Positions 1-8,684 of a DNA stretch of 64,000 bases are shown piece after piece. Where the stretch lies: positions 38,433 through 102,432 of the forward strand of contig NZ_JAKFFT010000013.1 in NCBI RefSeq assembly GCF_021502655.1, written 5' to 3'. The number at the start of each line of letters is the position of its first letter. Positions within the stretch are counted from its first letter, which is position 1. This stretch comes from Dyadobacter sp. CY347. Its GTDB lineage: Bacteria > Bacteroidota > Bacteroidia > Cytophagales > Spirosomataceae. The notes beneath the pieces were generated by a model that was not told the DNA's origin, ran no database searches, and saw nothing but the letters and a program-made list of their open reading frames with translations. Position numbers and translations under genes: made by a program.

Positions 1-103
1 TGTAATCCTTCCGATGAATACGGCCAGCTTTTAGGGACGGGTTGCGTACATTGACTTTTATATTTTCAATTATTTCTGGACTCGTCGATCTTTCCAGTTC
101 CAT
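1..103 (-). CDS. Hypothetical protein, N-terminal part, runs off the window edge
   Basis: An open frame starts with ATG (complement of 101-103) and stays open to the window edge, giving 34 residues beginning MELERSTSPEII. The fragment is polar and shows no motif I recognise. It is divergent from the recombinase at 386. The edge prevents any judgement of length or family, so this is only a candidate gene start. Confidence 0.3.
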   Translation of the reverse strand, partial: MELERSTSPEIIENIKVNVRNPSLKAGRIHRKDY

Positions 104-317
104 GACTTTATAGTTTTAACTTATGGGTTGAAAGTACTGCCGTCTTGCACTGATCGGCAGGACCGGCTATCAGCGTCCATTAACCGAAACTTGCAGATAA
201 AGTGTCGTAGGTTTGCGAAATATTTTTGACAGTTCGAACAACCGCGATTCAAAGCTCAAAAGACACTCTCAAAGACTTCAGGAAAGTTGCATAGGCCCCA
301 TGGCTAAGTTTTAAAGT

Positions 318-359
318 ACTTTGTCCACATACATACGACCGTATACATGTGGACAAAGT
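318..359. promoter_or_regulatory. 42-bp palindrome upstream of the serine recombinase
   Basis: Perfect 13-bp arms (318-330 ACTTTGTCCACAT and 347-359 ATGTGGACAAAGT) enclose a second small dyad, ATACG-AC-CGTAT, at 333-344. It ends 26 bp before the recombinase start codon. The size and position fit an autoregulatory operator or a crossover site for a serine recombinase; which of the two is inference. Confidence 0.55.
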
Positions 360-385
360 GCCAAGAAATTACTACTTTTAACCAT

Positions 386-1045
386 ATGAAAAGAGCCGTT
401 GCGTATTTTCGAGTATCAACAGATCGCCAGGGAAAGAGTGGCTTGGGCCTGGAAGCACAACATGAAGCCGTGCATCTGTTTGCACACCATCAAGGCTACC
501 AAGTCACAGCAGAATTTACTGAAATCGAGAGTGGAAAGAAAAATGAGCGGCCAGAGCTAATGGCTGCCTTATTGTTGTGCAAAAAAGAGAAAGCAATGCT
601 GATCATTGCGAAGCTGGATCGGCTAGGCCGAAATGTGGCTTTCATTGCAAACTTAATGGAGAGCAAGGTTGAGTTTCTGGCAGTTGATAACCCACATGCA
701 AATCCGCTGATGGTGCATTTGCTAGCCGCTTTTGCTGAGCATGAGCGGAAGCAGATTAGCACTCGGACGAAAGAAGCATTGCAGGCTGCGAAGCGCCGCG
801 GTGTGCAGTTAGGTAAACATGGCCGGGAAATCGAAAGCAAAAAGAATTCGAAGGCTGCAGGTCAGTTTGCGGAAACGATGCAGCCGATCATCAAAGCGTT
901 GAAAGCAGATGGCTTTACAACCGTTCGAGGAATCTCCGACGAGTTGAACCGGCGAGGTGTTGAGACGTTTCGAAATGGTAGTGAGCAATGGCATCGAACC
1001 ACAGTGCATCGCTTGCTTAAACGTCTTTATATTGGAAAACATTAG
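386..1045 (+). CDS. Serine recombinase (resolvase family)
   Basis: This 219-residue protein belongs to the resolvase/invertase family of site-specific recombinases that cut DNA through an active-site serine. The N-terminus MKRAVAYFRVSTDRQGKSGL carries the diagnostic YFRVSTxxQ motif with the catalytic serine, followed by the LDRLGRN arginine motif around residue 75 and an E-helix segment (AFAEHERKQISTRTKEAL). The C-terminus (about 150-219) has the expected DNA-binding segment with IxxELNxRG. The ATG at 386 is preferred over an upstream frame start because the conserved domain begins at its second residue. The palindrome ending at 359 may be its target. On plasmids such enzymes resolve multimers or move the element. 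Confidence 0.9.
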   Translation: MKRAVAYFRVSTDRQGKSGLGLEAQHEAVHLFAHHQGYQVTAEFTEIESGKKNERPELMAALLLCKKEKAMLIIAKLDRLGRNVAFIANLMESKVEFLAVDNPHANPLMVHLLAAFAEHERKQISTRTKEALQAAKRRGVQLGKHGREIESKKNSKAAGQFAETMQPIIKALKADGFTTVRGISDELNRRGVETFRNGSEQWHRTTVHRLLKRLYIGKH

Positions 1046-1315
1046 CCGTATCACAAAGTCAACCAACGACGTAAATGTGATACGTTAATTTGTCAGATGA
1101 CAATTTGAGAAGTTTTAAATTTCAGAGCTCAAAATGCTCTTCATAAGATAAGTTTCCCCTACCCTATTATGGTTTAGATCCGTCGCTCCGAGCGGAGGTT
1201 TCACAAGATTTTCTTCTTTTGTCAGTATGCTCGAAAGTACTTGCAGGATTTGCCACATTGAGATACTATAATAAACCTAGTGATTTAAAACGATTTTTAT
1301 ATAAAACATCCTGAC
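1046..1315. other. Intergenic region with one inverted repeat
   Basis: Immediately after the recombinase stop lies a 9-bp inverted repeat, CGTATCACA at 1047-1055 and TGTGATACG at 1076-1084, with a 20-base spacer. It may be a recombination half-site pair or a weak terminator. No gene was seen in the rest. Confidence 0.4.
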
Positions 1316-1684
1316 TCAATCATTCTTTATAATAGAAGTAATCTGAATCGGGACTCCCGCAGCCATTGACATATATTCTTGACCTTTAACCGAGCATCTC
1401 TTTTTTAGATTGCCTGAAATAGTGTAATTCCAGATTTTTTCATCTGTACTTACTTTCCAGGTACTATCAACATCACAAGCCCATCCATAAGTCAAACTTC
1501 CATTTGTATCTATTTTATTAATAATAAAATAGCCATTGCCTGAATGTCTGGCTTGTAGATTTTGAATGGTAAGGTAGGTAGAGCCACTGCATCCACAGTC
1601 TGTATCAATTTTCTCCTTCTGACAGGAAGATGAAAAGACAAATATTAAAAGAAAGAAGAATGGAGTCTTTAAAATGAAATGCAT
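1316..1684 (-). CDS. Small predicted lipoprotein
   Basis: The product of 122 residues starts MHFILKTPFFFLLIFVFSSS followed by Cys-Gln-Lys, a hydrophobic signal with a lipobox-like SSC, so it is probably lipidated and exported. The mature part has a CGC motif and further cysteines, with a WACDVDSTWKV segment that looks like a beta-sandwich strand. An in-frame ATG eight codons upstream (1706-1708) is possible but would give a less typical signal peptide. I do not recognise the family. It is convergent with nothing and stands alone next to the repeats. Confidence 0.55.
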   Translation of the reverse strand: MHFILKTPFFFLLIFVFSSSCQKEKIDTDCGCSGSTYLTIQNLQARHSGNGYFIINKIDTNGSLTYGWACDVDSTWKVSTDEKIWNYTISGNLKKRCSVKGQEYMSMAAGVPIQITSIIKND

Positions 1685-2022
1685 GTATGATGTTATTTTA
1701 TGATTCATTTATAAGACACTTTAAAGTGAAAATGGTTGGAAATACGATAATATTTTCTTGTAAGAAAGCTATGCCTAGCGCAGCTATTACTCCGAAATGA
1801 AAGGGGAAAAGTGACTTCTCCTGGTATTCAATCAAGATTTTGCCAAAATGAGAAAGGCCCTCTTTTTCTGTCAGTTAACATAAAAATGTTTGCGAAAACT
1901 CAACATGCTAGTTCTAGGTTTCGTCCTGATTTCTGGTGTTTTCGAAAAGTACACTGATTTGCATTTTTCAGTATCATAGCTTCATTAGGTGGGCTCTTGC
2001 AATCCATTTTGGGTCATCTTTT

Positions 2023-2697
2023 TACCTCCCCCTCCCCTACTTTGTTAGATCTTGATATAAAAATATGTTTTTTGAGTGTCGTTTTAAGTGTTAAAAACAG
2101 CACCATAAAAAGCACTTAAAAAAGTGCTAGATACTGTATGTTTTTCGGAGTGCTGCAAATCCAGAGTTCATCCTTGATGTTCAAAAATACGTTCATTCAC
2201 AAGTTGTGGCTCTCTTTGGTAACTACACTCTACTGGCAGCTATCTAGATCAACTAAAGTACCTGCCCCCCTCCCCTACTTTGTCAGACCTTGATATAAAA
2301 ATATGTTTTTTTTCAGTGTTAGAAACTGCACTATAAATAGCACTGAAAAAAGTGCTAGATATTGTATGTTTTTCGGAGTGCTGCAAATCCAGAGTTCATC
2401 CTTGATGCTCAAAAATACGTTCATTCACAAGTTGTGGCTCTCTTTGGTAACTACACTCTACTGGCAGCTATCTAGATCAACTAAAGTACCTGCCCCCCTC
2501 CCCTACTTTGTCAGACCTTATATGAAATATGATTTTTTGAGCACCTTTTCCAGTGCTAAAAATAGCACTGGAAAAGGTGCTAGATATTGTATGTTTTTCG
2601 GAGTGCTGCAAGTCCAGAGTTTATCCTTGATGCTCAAAAATACGTTCATTTACAAGTTGTGCCTCTCTTTGGTAATTACACTCTACTGGCAGCTATT
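2023..2697. repeat. Three tandem repeats of about 210-240 bp with internal hairpins
   Basis: Copies span about 2023-2258, 2259-2488 and 2489-2697. Landmark TCCCCTAC recurs at 2033, 2271 and 2499, giving periods of 238 and 228. Each copy holds a variable dyad, then a nearly invariant stretch (ATGTTTTTCGGAGTGCTGCA, CTACACTCTACTGGCAGCTA). The dyad arms differ between copies but keep pairing: TTTTAAGTG/CACTTAAAA in copy 1, TTTTTCAGTG/CACTGAAAAA in copy 2, and CTTTTCCAGTGCTA/TAGCACTGGAAAAG in copy 3. A frame open across copies 2 and 3 (2303-2764) is considered an accident. The position just upstream of parA suggests a partition site; a structured RNA is the alternative. Confidence 0.85.
2540..2581. 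promoter_or_regulatory. Perfect 19-bp palindrome with AGTGCT/AGCACT boxes
   Basis: Arms 2540-2558 (agcaccttttccagtgcta) and 2563-2581 are exact reverse complements around a four-A loop. It contains the box AGTGCT in both orientations, which also appears near 2091-2131, 2319-2358, 2893-2935 and 3900-3945. It is a candidate binding site for the ribbon-helix-helix partner of ParA, or a very stable RNA hairpin. Confidence 0.6.
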
Positions 2698-2892
2698 GCT
2701 CCTCCCTTTTACTCTGCGATATCTTCCAACTAAAAGTGTGATTACTCTTGCCAAAAAAATCTAACCAAATTAGGCGATTAATATCATTGCTTAGGCCAAG
2801 CTTTGATAGGATTCTAATAACATAGTAATGTGATTCCGCTTGTTCTGATACAATCAACAAAGTCTAAAAAAAGGGATAGTATATGCAAACTT

Positions 2893-2935
2893 CTAGTGTT
2901 CAAAACAGCACTGAAAATAACACTAAAAATAGCAT
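2893..2935. promoter_or_regulatory. AGTGnT/AGCACT box cluster before parA
   Basis: The segment contains AGTGTT, AGCACT, AACACT and AGCATT boxes at roughly 11-15 bp spacing, 57 bp before the parA start. The same boxes occur in the tandem repeats and after the partition genes. It is probably an operator or part of the centromere for the 91-residue ribbon-helix-helix protein (inference). Confidence 0.45.
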
Positions 2936-2991
2936 TTGTTTTTGTGTAAGAGTTTGTATTAATTGCAGCATCATTTTTAACACAAGAACCA

Positions 2992-3654
2992 GTGGTAATA
3001 TCATTCAACTCAATAAAGGGTGGAGTAGGCAAGAGCACCCTCGCTACGACGATGGCTGGATGGCTAGCTAGCCGAGGGAAGGATGTGCTGCTTGTCGATG
3101 GCGACGATCAGGAAACGTCTTCAGATTTTACCGCATGGCGGGAGCAGACACTTGGCAATACCGGGTATACGCTTGTCAATATGACGGGGGCAAATCTACG
3201 GAAACAAGTTGAAGCCATGAAGCCAAAATACGATCACATCATAATTGATACGGGCGGAAGAGATACCACTAGTCAAAGAGCAGCGCTATCTGTGGCCGAC
3301 GTATCAATGATACCGTTTGTTCCACGCAGTTTCGATCTGTGGACAATTACGAAGGTAACAGATCTGATAGACGAAATTCAATCAATTCGGGCTGAGCCAT
3401 TGGTCGCTTACACATTCCTAAGCCGCGCAGATATTCGTAGCGCTGATAATAGAGATGTTGCGGAAGCACTCTCTCAGATTCCCCAACTCACTTATTTGCC
3501 TTACCCGATCTGCAATCGTAAAGCTATCAGTAACGCCGCTGGTTTTGGACTTACACCGTTTGAGGGTGAAAACATCGACCTCAAAGCAACTAAAGAAATA
3601 GAGGACTTATTTAACCGTGTATTAAATGGCAACCACATTACCGCCACCGCGTAA
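2992..3654 (+). CDS. parA: ParA-family partition ATPase
   Basis: This 220-residue protein is a deviant Walker-A ATPase of the short ParA/ParF (type Ib) group that segregates plasmids by dynamic binding to the nucleoid. The deviant P-loop KGGVGKST lies at residues 9-16, the switch DGDDQ near 38 and the Walker-B-like HIIIDTGGRD near 85. There is no N-terminal helix-turn-helix, typical of type Ib. The start is GTG at 2992, which puts the first strand (VISFNSIKGG) directly after the initiator as in the family; no ATG is available in frame upstream. It overlaps the next gene by 29 bp. AGTGCT/AGCACT boxes lie upstream and downstream, fitting self-regulation by the partner protein. Confidence 0.9.
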   Translation: MVISFNSIKGGVGKSTLATTMAGWLASRGKDVLLVDGDDQETSSDFTAWREQTLGNTGYTLVNMTGANLRKQVEAMKPKYDHIIIDTGGRDTTSQRAALSVADVSMIPFVPRSFDLWTITKVTDLIDEIQSIRAEPLVAYTFLSRADIRSADNRDVAEALSQIPQLTYLPYPICNRKAISNAAGFGLTPFEGENIDLKATKEIEDLFNRVLNGNHITATA

Positions 3655-3901
3655 ACCAAAAGTGACCGAAGCCGATATTGAGGCAGTCATCAACAAAGGA
3701 GGGAGCACAATCAAAGAAGCTTCTCCTGCTGATCCGGAAAAGGCAAAACATATTAATGTGCGCCTTACTGGACAAATTATTAGTGAAATTGATCGTCACC
3801 GCTTAAAGCGGCCACGTAAGCCTGGGTCGCCTAAGCCAGGGATCAGTATCCACGATTGGATTGTTGAAGCGGTTTTAGAAAAATTAAATATTGAAAAGTA
3901 G
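3626..3901 (+). CDS. Ribbon-helix-helix centromere-binding partner of ParA
   Basis: The 91-residue product has a flexible, proline- and lysine-rich N-terminus (about 1-45) and a C-terminal segment that reads as a ribbon-helix-helix fold: strand HINVRLTGQI followed by helices SEIDRHRL and SIHDWIVEAVLEKL. This layout matches ParG/omega-type partners of short ParA proteins, whose disordered arm stimulates the ATPase. It overlaps parA by 29 bp, so the two are translationally coupled. The stop codon is followed at once by AGCACT/AGTGCT boxes (3900-3945), plausible sites for it. Family assignment is from length, layout and context; sequence similarity to named ParG proteins was not checked. Confidence 0.7.
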   Translation: MATTLPPPRKPKVTEADIEAVINKGGSTIKEASPADPEKAKHINVRLTGQIISEIDRHRLKRPRKPGSPKPGISIHDWIVEAVLEKLNIEK

Positions 3902-3945
3902 CACTTAAAACAGTGCTACTTTCAGCATATCAAATAGTGCTTAAA
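3900..3945. promoter_or_regulatory. AGCACT/AGTGCT operator-like cluster before the initiator gene
   Basis: Boxes AGCACT (3901), AGTGCT (about 3914) and AGTGCT (about 3937) form a dyad, AGCACTTAAAACAGTGCT, directly between the partition pair and the initiator gene. It probably controls the downstream gene or adds to the partition site. Confidence 0.5.
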
Positions 3946-3953
3946 CTTAGTAT

Positions 3954-5087
3954 ATGGAGGAAAAAGAAATAGCCCAAGCTAATGTTAGTAGTGATATTAG
4001 TTTGAAAAACGACTTCTTTCTGAGTCGAATCGACAGAAGTGTAGCTGATAATCTTCATGACATAAGGAAATCGTTTGGCGAGGATGCTGGAATTGTAAAG
4101 GACTTTATTGTATTCATTAGCAAGAACTTGAAGAAGGATCTTTTTGGGTACACTAAATTTACTCTAAAAGATTTTTGTAAAGAGTCTGGTCGAAACAGGC
4201 AGGACTTAGCCAGGAAACACCCATACTTCATTGCCAATCCCAAAGCAGTTGTTCCTGAGTACTTTGGGCATGAATTTGTTTCCGTCTTTGACTATGCACT
4301 TTTTAACATGCTTCAAAAAAATATAATTTTTGCGAAGTCATACGCCGTCAACACAAAAAATGAGGTTATACAACTTAAGAATTTTCCAATTCTTAAGGAT
4401 ATCAAACTGAATCTGAACAGACAATCAAATACCATAAAAATTTATGAAATTAGAATTTCTGATGAATGGCTAGATGGCTTTATTAGCCGATACTATACCA
4501 TTGAAACAAATGGTTATCCGAAAATTGGTAAAGGTAGGGGAGGAGATGGCCGTAAAAGCTTATATCTTATCTTACAGAGGACTAGGCATCAACTACTAAG
4601 TCAAAAGGAGACCACAGCTCGATTTTCGGTTGATTATTTAGCTGATTTAGCAGAGTTAGAGGTAGAGCAAAATAGATTCAGAAAAAAGTCATTAAAGAGA
4701 ATACTAGATTTTTTTCAAGAAAAGGGAGATTTTCCTTTTTCCTACAGATTCGTAAAGGGTGACCCTTCTAAACCTTACCAAGAAGAGTACTGGGTTGAGC
4801 TAGATTTTTCAAGTTCAGTAAACATTCCATCCTTAACAGAACGGCGAGGCGATCATTTATTTTTCAATTCGTTGATCATAGAACTGAGGAGTATTTTCAA
4901 TTCTAAGCATTCCAAAGTAGCAATAAAGGATGAAACGGATGTCTTTCAACGCTGGTTAACTAACGCTGATGCGGATACGGACATTAAAATAGACATACTT
5001 GTCTCTGCATACTATAAGGCTTACAATCAGCAACTTACTAAGATTCAAGCTAAACAATACATTAGAGATGGCTTCTTTAGTAGGTAG
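3954..5087 (+). CDS. Probable plasmid replication initiator
   Basis: The 377-residue soluble protein lies between the partition genes and an array of 18-bp iterons, the standard place of an iteron-binding initiator. Its two halves each look like winged-helix units, as in the Rep_3/RepB group: one around residues 60-180 (FTLKDFCKESGRNRQDLARKH) and one around 205-300 (SLYLILQRTR, YLADLAELEV). The C-terminal region (SKHSKVAIKDETDVFQRWL) may be an extra domain. I cannot identify a specific Rep family by motif, so the call depends mainly on position next to the iterons. The ATG at 3954 follows AGTATATGGAGG poorly, and no better start is visible. Confidence 0.65.
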   Translation: MEEKEIAQANVSSDISLKNDFFLSRIDRSVADNLHDIRKSFGEDAGIVKDFIVFISKNLKKDLFGYTKFTLKDFCKESGRNRQDLARKHPYFIANPKAVVPEYFGHEFVSVFDYALFNMLQKNIIFAKSYAVNTKNEVIQLKNFPILKDIKLNLNRQSNTIKIYEIRISDEWLDGFISRYYTIETNGYPKIGKGRGGDGRKSLYLILQRTRHQLLSQKETTARFSVDYLADLAELEVEQNRFRKKSLKRILDFFQEKGDFPFSYRFVKGDPSKPYQEEYWVELDFSSSVNIPSLTERRGDHLFFNSLIIELRSIFNSKHSKVAIKDETDVFQRWLTNADADTDIKIDILVSAYYKAYNQQLTKIQAKQYIRDGFFSR

Positions 5088-5089
5088 TG

Positions 5090-5586
5090 CTGTCGAGTAT
5101 TGCCTCAATTCTAGTGTATTTTTATTATCATAACTTGGTGTAAACCGGGTGTTAAAATTAAAACAGCTTTTCTGTCGAGTATTGCCTCATTTTATCTTCA
5201 AGGGCAATTTCATTTCACTGTTATAGATCCTCAAACCATTTAATATGTGCGGTTGTGAGCCAAATAATGTATGAATATGAGTGATGCTGTCGAGTGTTGC
5301 CTCAGACTTATGTAAAAGTTTGATTTGCGAGTTTGTGAAGGTGATTAACTGTCGAGTGTTGCCACAAATCTGTCGAGAGTTGTCACATTGCTGTCGAGTA
5401 TTGCACTTTTGTTGTCGAAAGTTGCCACATTGCTGTCAAGTATTGCCTCATAAATACACTTTACTGTCGTTCCTGGCCACATTGCTGTCGAGTATCGTCA
5501 CGCTTATACCATAGTTGTCGAGCTTTGCCACAGAAAAAACAGTGTCTAAGAGCACGAAACATCAATTGCTGTCGAGCTTTGCCACC
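5090..5586. repeat. Iteron array, putative replication origin
   Basis: About twelve copies of an 18-bp element, consensus CTGTCGAGTATTGCCTCA with a CCACA variant, occur in one orientation: starts at about 5090, 5172, 5287, 5349, 5370, 5391, 5412, 5433, 5464, 5485, 5515 and 5569. From 5349 to 5485 the spacing is mostly 21 bp, two helical turns, which fits cooperative initiator binding. Two AT-rich tracts lie around 5108-5170 and 5590-5640. Frames read through this array (5281-5514 and others) are artefacts of the repeat. Confidence 0.88.
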
Positions 5587-5600
5587 ATATATATAACTGT

Positions 5601-6775
5601 TATAAAAACATATAATAGTGAAAAAAGGAAAATCGGTATTCGTTCCTTCGTCACTCATATCATATTTTATTACCATACACACAAAATCGGCCTGCGTCGC
5701 TACGCGCACGCTAAAAAGGTCATTTGGTGGGTTGTGTTTGCTACAATTTTAATTTTTTGATACTGGGTAGCATGACAAAATAAGATTAGGAATTTTGATT
5801 ATGCGGAATAGATGTTCGAAAATGCGGAAAAACTAAGTTTTTAGTTATACTGATTTTTAATTATGTGCGCCTTTTTGGCAGTCTTTTTGAGTTTTTGTAA
5901 AAAGTGTTCCACAGCAAGTATCAAGTCAGAAAATCAGGCCAATAACACATTCCGGACGGTATTGTATTTCTATGCTTGCAAAAAAGATCCAATAATTCAC
6001 CCGCTGACAGCACTGTTACCTAAACAGGATCAGCCTGAACTCTCCCGTTAGTTTATAAGCTTCGCCTAAAAGTGATCGTCGAATGGACTGAGCTTTCCGA
6101 TTATATTCTCATAAAAAGGAAAGGAACACTAGGAAGAATCGATTCAGCGAGATCGTGGCCATTCTAAAGCAGCAAGAAAACGCAGAAATAGTTGTTCTGA
6201 ATACCGGTGAGCATGGAATAAGCTTGTAGCTGAACCATGCAAAAGGCTGATCATCAATGTGATTAACTATTATCACTTACTACTGCTCTCTCAACAGATT
6301 TGCAATTGTAAAACAGCCGAACGAAAGGAAAAATCAATAAAGTTGATTTCCCTGACATCTATACATAACTGGCATCACATCAATTAACATGGTGAATTAG
6401 ATTTCAGTGGAAAAGCAATCTACACCAACCTTTGACGTGGATGCGATTTTAATCTTTTTCACGGCTGATGATTGGTTTACTTGTCAACGACCTTACATTA
6501 AATTGATTTTACGCGAGGCTTGGAGGGACAATTGTACGTAGAGTAGTTTTAATAACCATTTGCCGTCAAAAGAATAATTTTGACCGCCTTTTTTGCAAAA
6601 AGCCGGTATAGTAACTCTGGACAGCACTTCACAAAAATTAACAATTTTCAGAACGTACGTTCACAAACGTTAACAGGCCTGGGTTGAATACCATTTTAAC
6701 AAGAGTCAACTTTGCCCATAAAAAACGCCGAGCTCAATTTAGGCCGCCAATTCTTCCAACAAAAAAGCAACAAGT
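5601..6775. other. 1.2-kb region without a supported gene
   Basis: Only short frames occur and none has a convincing composition or start. The first 150 bp may belong to the origin. A short run near 5863-6051 has a hydrophobic start but shows no conserved features. Confidence 0.4.
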
Positions 6776-7969
6776 ATGTCAAAATTTTTTCTCTTAACCA
6801 TTTGGGCATTTTTCATCCTTTTATTTAAAGCCGACGCCCAACAACTTATTATTTCACCGCAGATCCGATTACCAAGGGACTCCACACTTAAAAACAATCT
6901 GATCGCCTCGCTAAAACAATTCTTGAACAGCAAGGAGCTTCCCAATCAGAAAAACGGATCCGTCTTGCCCGGAACGCTCTCAGAAACCTCGTTACTACTT
7001 GACGAATTCAAGCAGATTGAGATAGATCAGGAATCCCAAGACAGTATTTTCTTTAAACCATATCTTATAAACTTGATCGAAGCACGAGATAGTACTTATA
7101 GCCTTCAGCTTTCCTATATGGGTATTCGTAACACTCAGCCGACGCTTCGTGCCTGCTTTAAGCTATCGGCAAAAAGGGAAGGGTCACGGTTCCTCTTTTT
7201 TTCTCCATTCAAGCAGAATACGAAAGGTTGGAAGTTAAACCGCGTTGGTTTGACGGACTTTTTCTATCGTGAACATCTGAATGAAGCCAACGTGCAGGCA
7301 TATCAGAAAATGATAGAGTCCTTTGATAAAATAATAGGTGCTCCATCCATTGCAACGCGCTACTACTGTGCTGATAACTTTGAAGATGCACTCATGCTCG
7401 CAGGTGTTAACTATAAATCGGACTACAATGGTTATTCAAAAAGCAGGCTAACTTCTTTGGAGAACGATACGTTGTTGGTTTTGGATGGCAGATTTTCCAA
7501 CCATTTTGATAACATTGATCCACACGATTTATTCCATGAAAGACTTCATTTGGTCATTGAGCCAGATATAATTAACCGCCCTGTAGATGAAGGATGCGCT
7601 TATTTGTACGGTGGAAGCTGGGGGATAGGCTGGCCGACGATTCTTGCTCAGTTTATAGACTATGCCGCGAAAAATAAGCACTCCGATTGGTTAACCCTTT
7701 ATTTGGAAAGGGAATACTTTACGCAGCCGAAGCAAATGAACAAATCCATTACTGCTGATCAAAGACTTAGTATCTCTTATGTAATTAACGCGCTTATCGT
7801 AAAGAAGCTAGAGCGTGAAAAAGGATTTGGAGCAGTGAAAGAGTTGTTGAGTTGCGGGAAGAGTGAGAAGGGCGATGCCAATTATTTCGTAGCGCTTGCG
7901 AAAACTGCAGGTATTACTAAAGCAAATTTCAATAAAGCTGTATGGGAACTTATAGAATGCAACAAATAA
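6776..7969 (+). CDS. Secreted protein with HExxH-type metallopeptidase motif
   Basis: The 397-residue product begins with a clear signal peptide (MSKFFLLTIWAFFILLFKAD, cleavage after ADA). In the second half DLFHERLHLVIEP contains an HExxH zinc motif at about residue 257, followed about 17 residues later by VDEGCAYLYGG, where the glutamate could be the third ligand of a gluzincin. So a periplasmic or outer-surface zinc peptidase-like protein is likely. The N-terminal 150 residues are beta-rich and not recognised. It is flanked by long non-coding stretches and appears to be a single transcription unit. The substrate cannot be guessed. Confidence 0.65.
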   Translation: MSKFFLLTIWAFFILLFKADAQQLIISPQIRLPRDSTLKNNLIASLKQFLNSKELPNQKNGSVLPGTLSETSLLLDEFKQIEIDQESQDSIFFKPYLINLIEARDSTYSLQLSYMGIRNTQPTLRACFKLSAKREGSRFLFFSPFKQNTKGWKLNRVGLTDFFYREHLNEANVQAYQKMIESFDKIIGAPSIATRYYCADNFEDALMLAGVNYKSDYNGYSKSRLTSLENDTLLVLDGRFSNHFDNIDPHDLFHERLHLVIEPDIINRPVDEGCAYLYGGSWGIGWPTILAQFIDYAAKNKHSDWLTLYLEREYFTQPKQMNKSITADQRLSISYVINALIVKKLEREKGFGAVKELLSCGKSEKGDANYFVALAKTAGITKANFNKAVWELIECNK

Positions 7970-8285
7970 GAAATGCCAACCGGTTTGCAAGCCAGGATTT
8001 AGTTTAGATTATTTTCCGTTTCATGTAATTCTATATTTTTGACAGACTATAAGTTTTAATATAAGAGGTGCCAGATAGCAGTTTCTAGGACTGGAAGGAT
8101 ACTAAGCAATGCTATTTTTTATTTTTTTTTGTTAATATATGCAGTGTACAAGCAATGCTTAAACGAATTAGGTTGTGCTGAGAATTCGTTATTCTTGATA
8201 ATAGCACCTGATTTTGGTTTACAAAATCCATGGACAAAAGCGTGCGTTTATTAGTTTAGCCCCATTTGAATAGAACCGGTCAGAT
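7970..8285. other. Intergenic region, no gene seen
   Basis: AT-rich DNA with a T-run near 8116-8132. No reading frame or repeat of note. Confidence 0.4.
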
Positions 8286-8568
8286 TTAATACATCCCAAT
8301 TAATATTTCCGTTTCCAATCGCGTGCCCAAATATATTCTCCTGGAAAGGTTTACTGGCAAGATAACGGATGGAACAGGCCGGTTATACTTTTTACGTGCT
8401 GCCTGTTCGTATTTGTTGGGGCTTGTAACATCCTCAGGAACAGGCCAACCTATGTCTGCAATATTATTTTCTTTGCAATATTCAACGACGTCGTCATGTG
8501 TCTTCCCATTTTTAGGATCGGGTCTAATATGTAATTGCCAAAGCTTTTTTTTATATGCGAACGGTTGA
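8286..8568 (-). pseudogene. Gene fragment without a start codon
   Basis: On the minus strand a frame of about 90 codons reads KLWQLHIRPDPKNGKTHDDV, then VVEYCKENNIADIGWPVPED, and ends at 8286-8288. The composition is convincingly coding, but a stop (TAA) precedes it with no ATG, so the 5' end is lost or shifted. The beginning resembles N-termini of proteins that start with a tryptophan-rich strand and a charged helix, but I cannot assign the family. The overlapping plus-strand frame (8323-8568) is rejected as a shadow. Confidence 0.4.
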
Positions 8569-8684
8569 TTTTAAACAAGATAAAAACAATAGTTTACTAC
8601 TACCGCTGACATGGGTTTTATCACTTAATAAAGCCAAATGTTGGATATAGACAAGTTATATCGTTCCGGACATATTCTACCGTT

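Noticed and set aside
2023..2697. CRISPR array or retron RNA
   Set aside because: Repeats are about 230 bp with no short spacer pattern, and there are no cas genes or reverse transcriptase in the window.
2303..2764. 153-codon frame across repeat copies 2 and 3
   Set aside because: It arises from translating tandem repeats, has no start context or motif, and the hairpin arms explain the conservation better.
5281..5760. Two frames of 77 and 81 codons over the iterons
   Set aside because: Their Cys/Leu-rich repeats simply translate the 18-bp iterons.
8323..8568. Plus-strand 81-codon frame
   Set aside because: The minus strand over the same bases has much better coding character.
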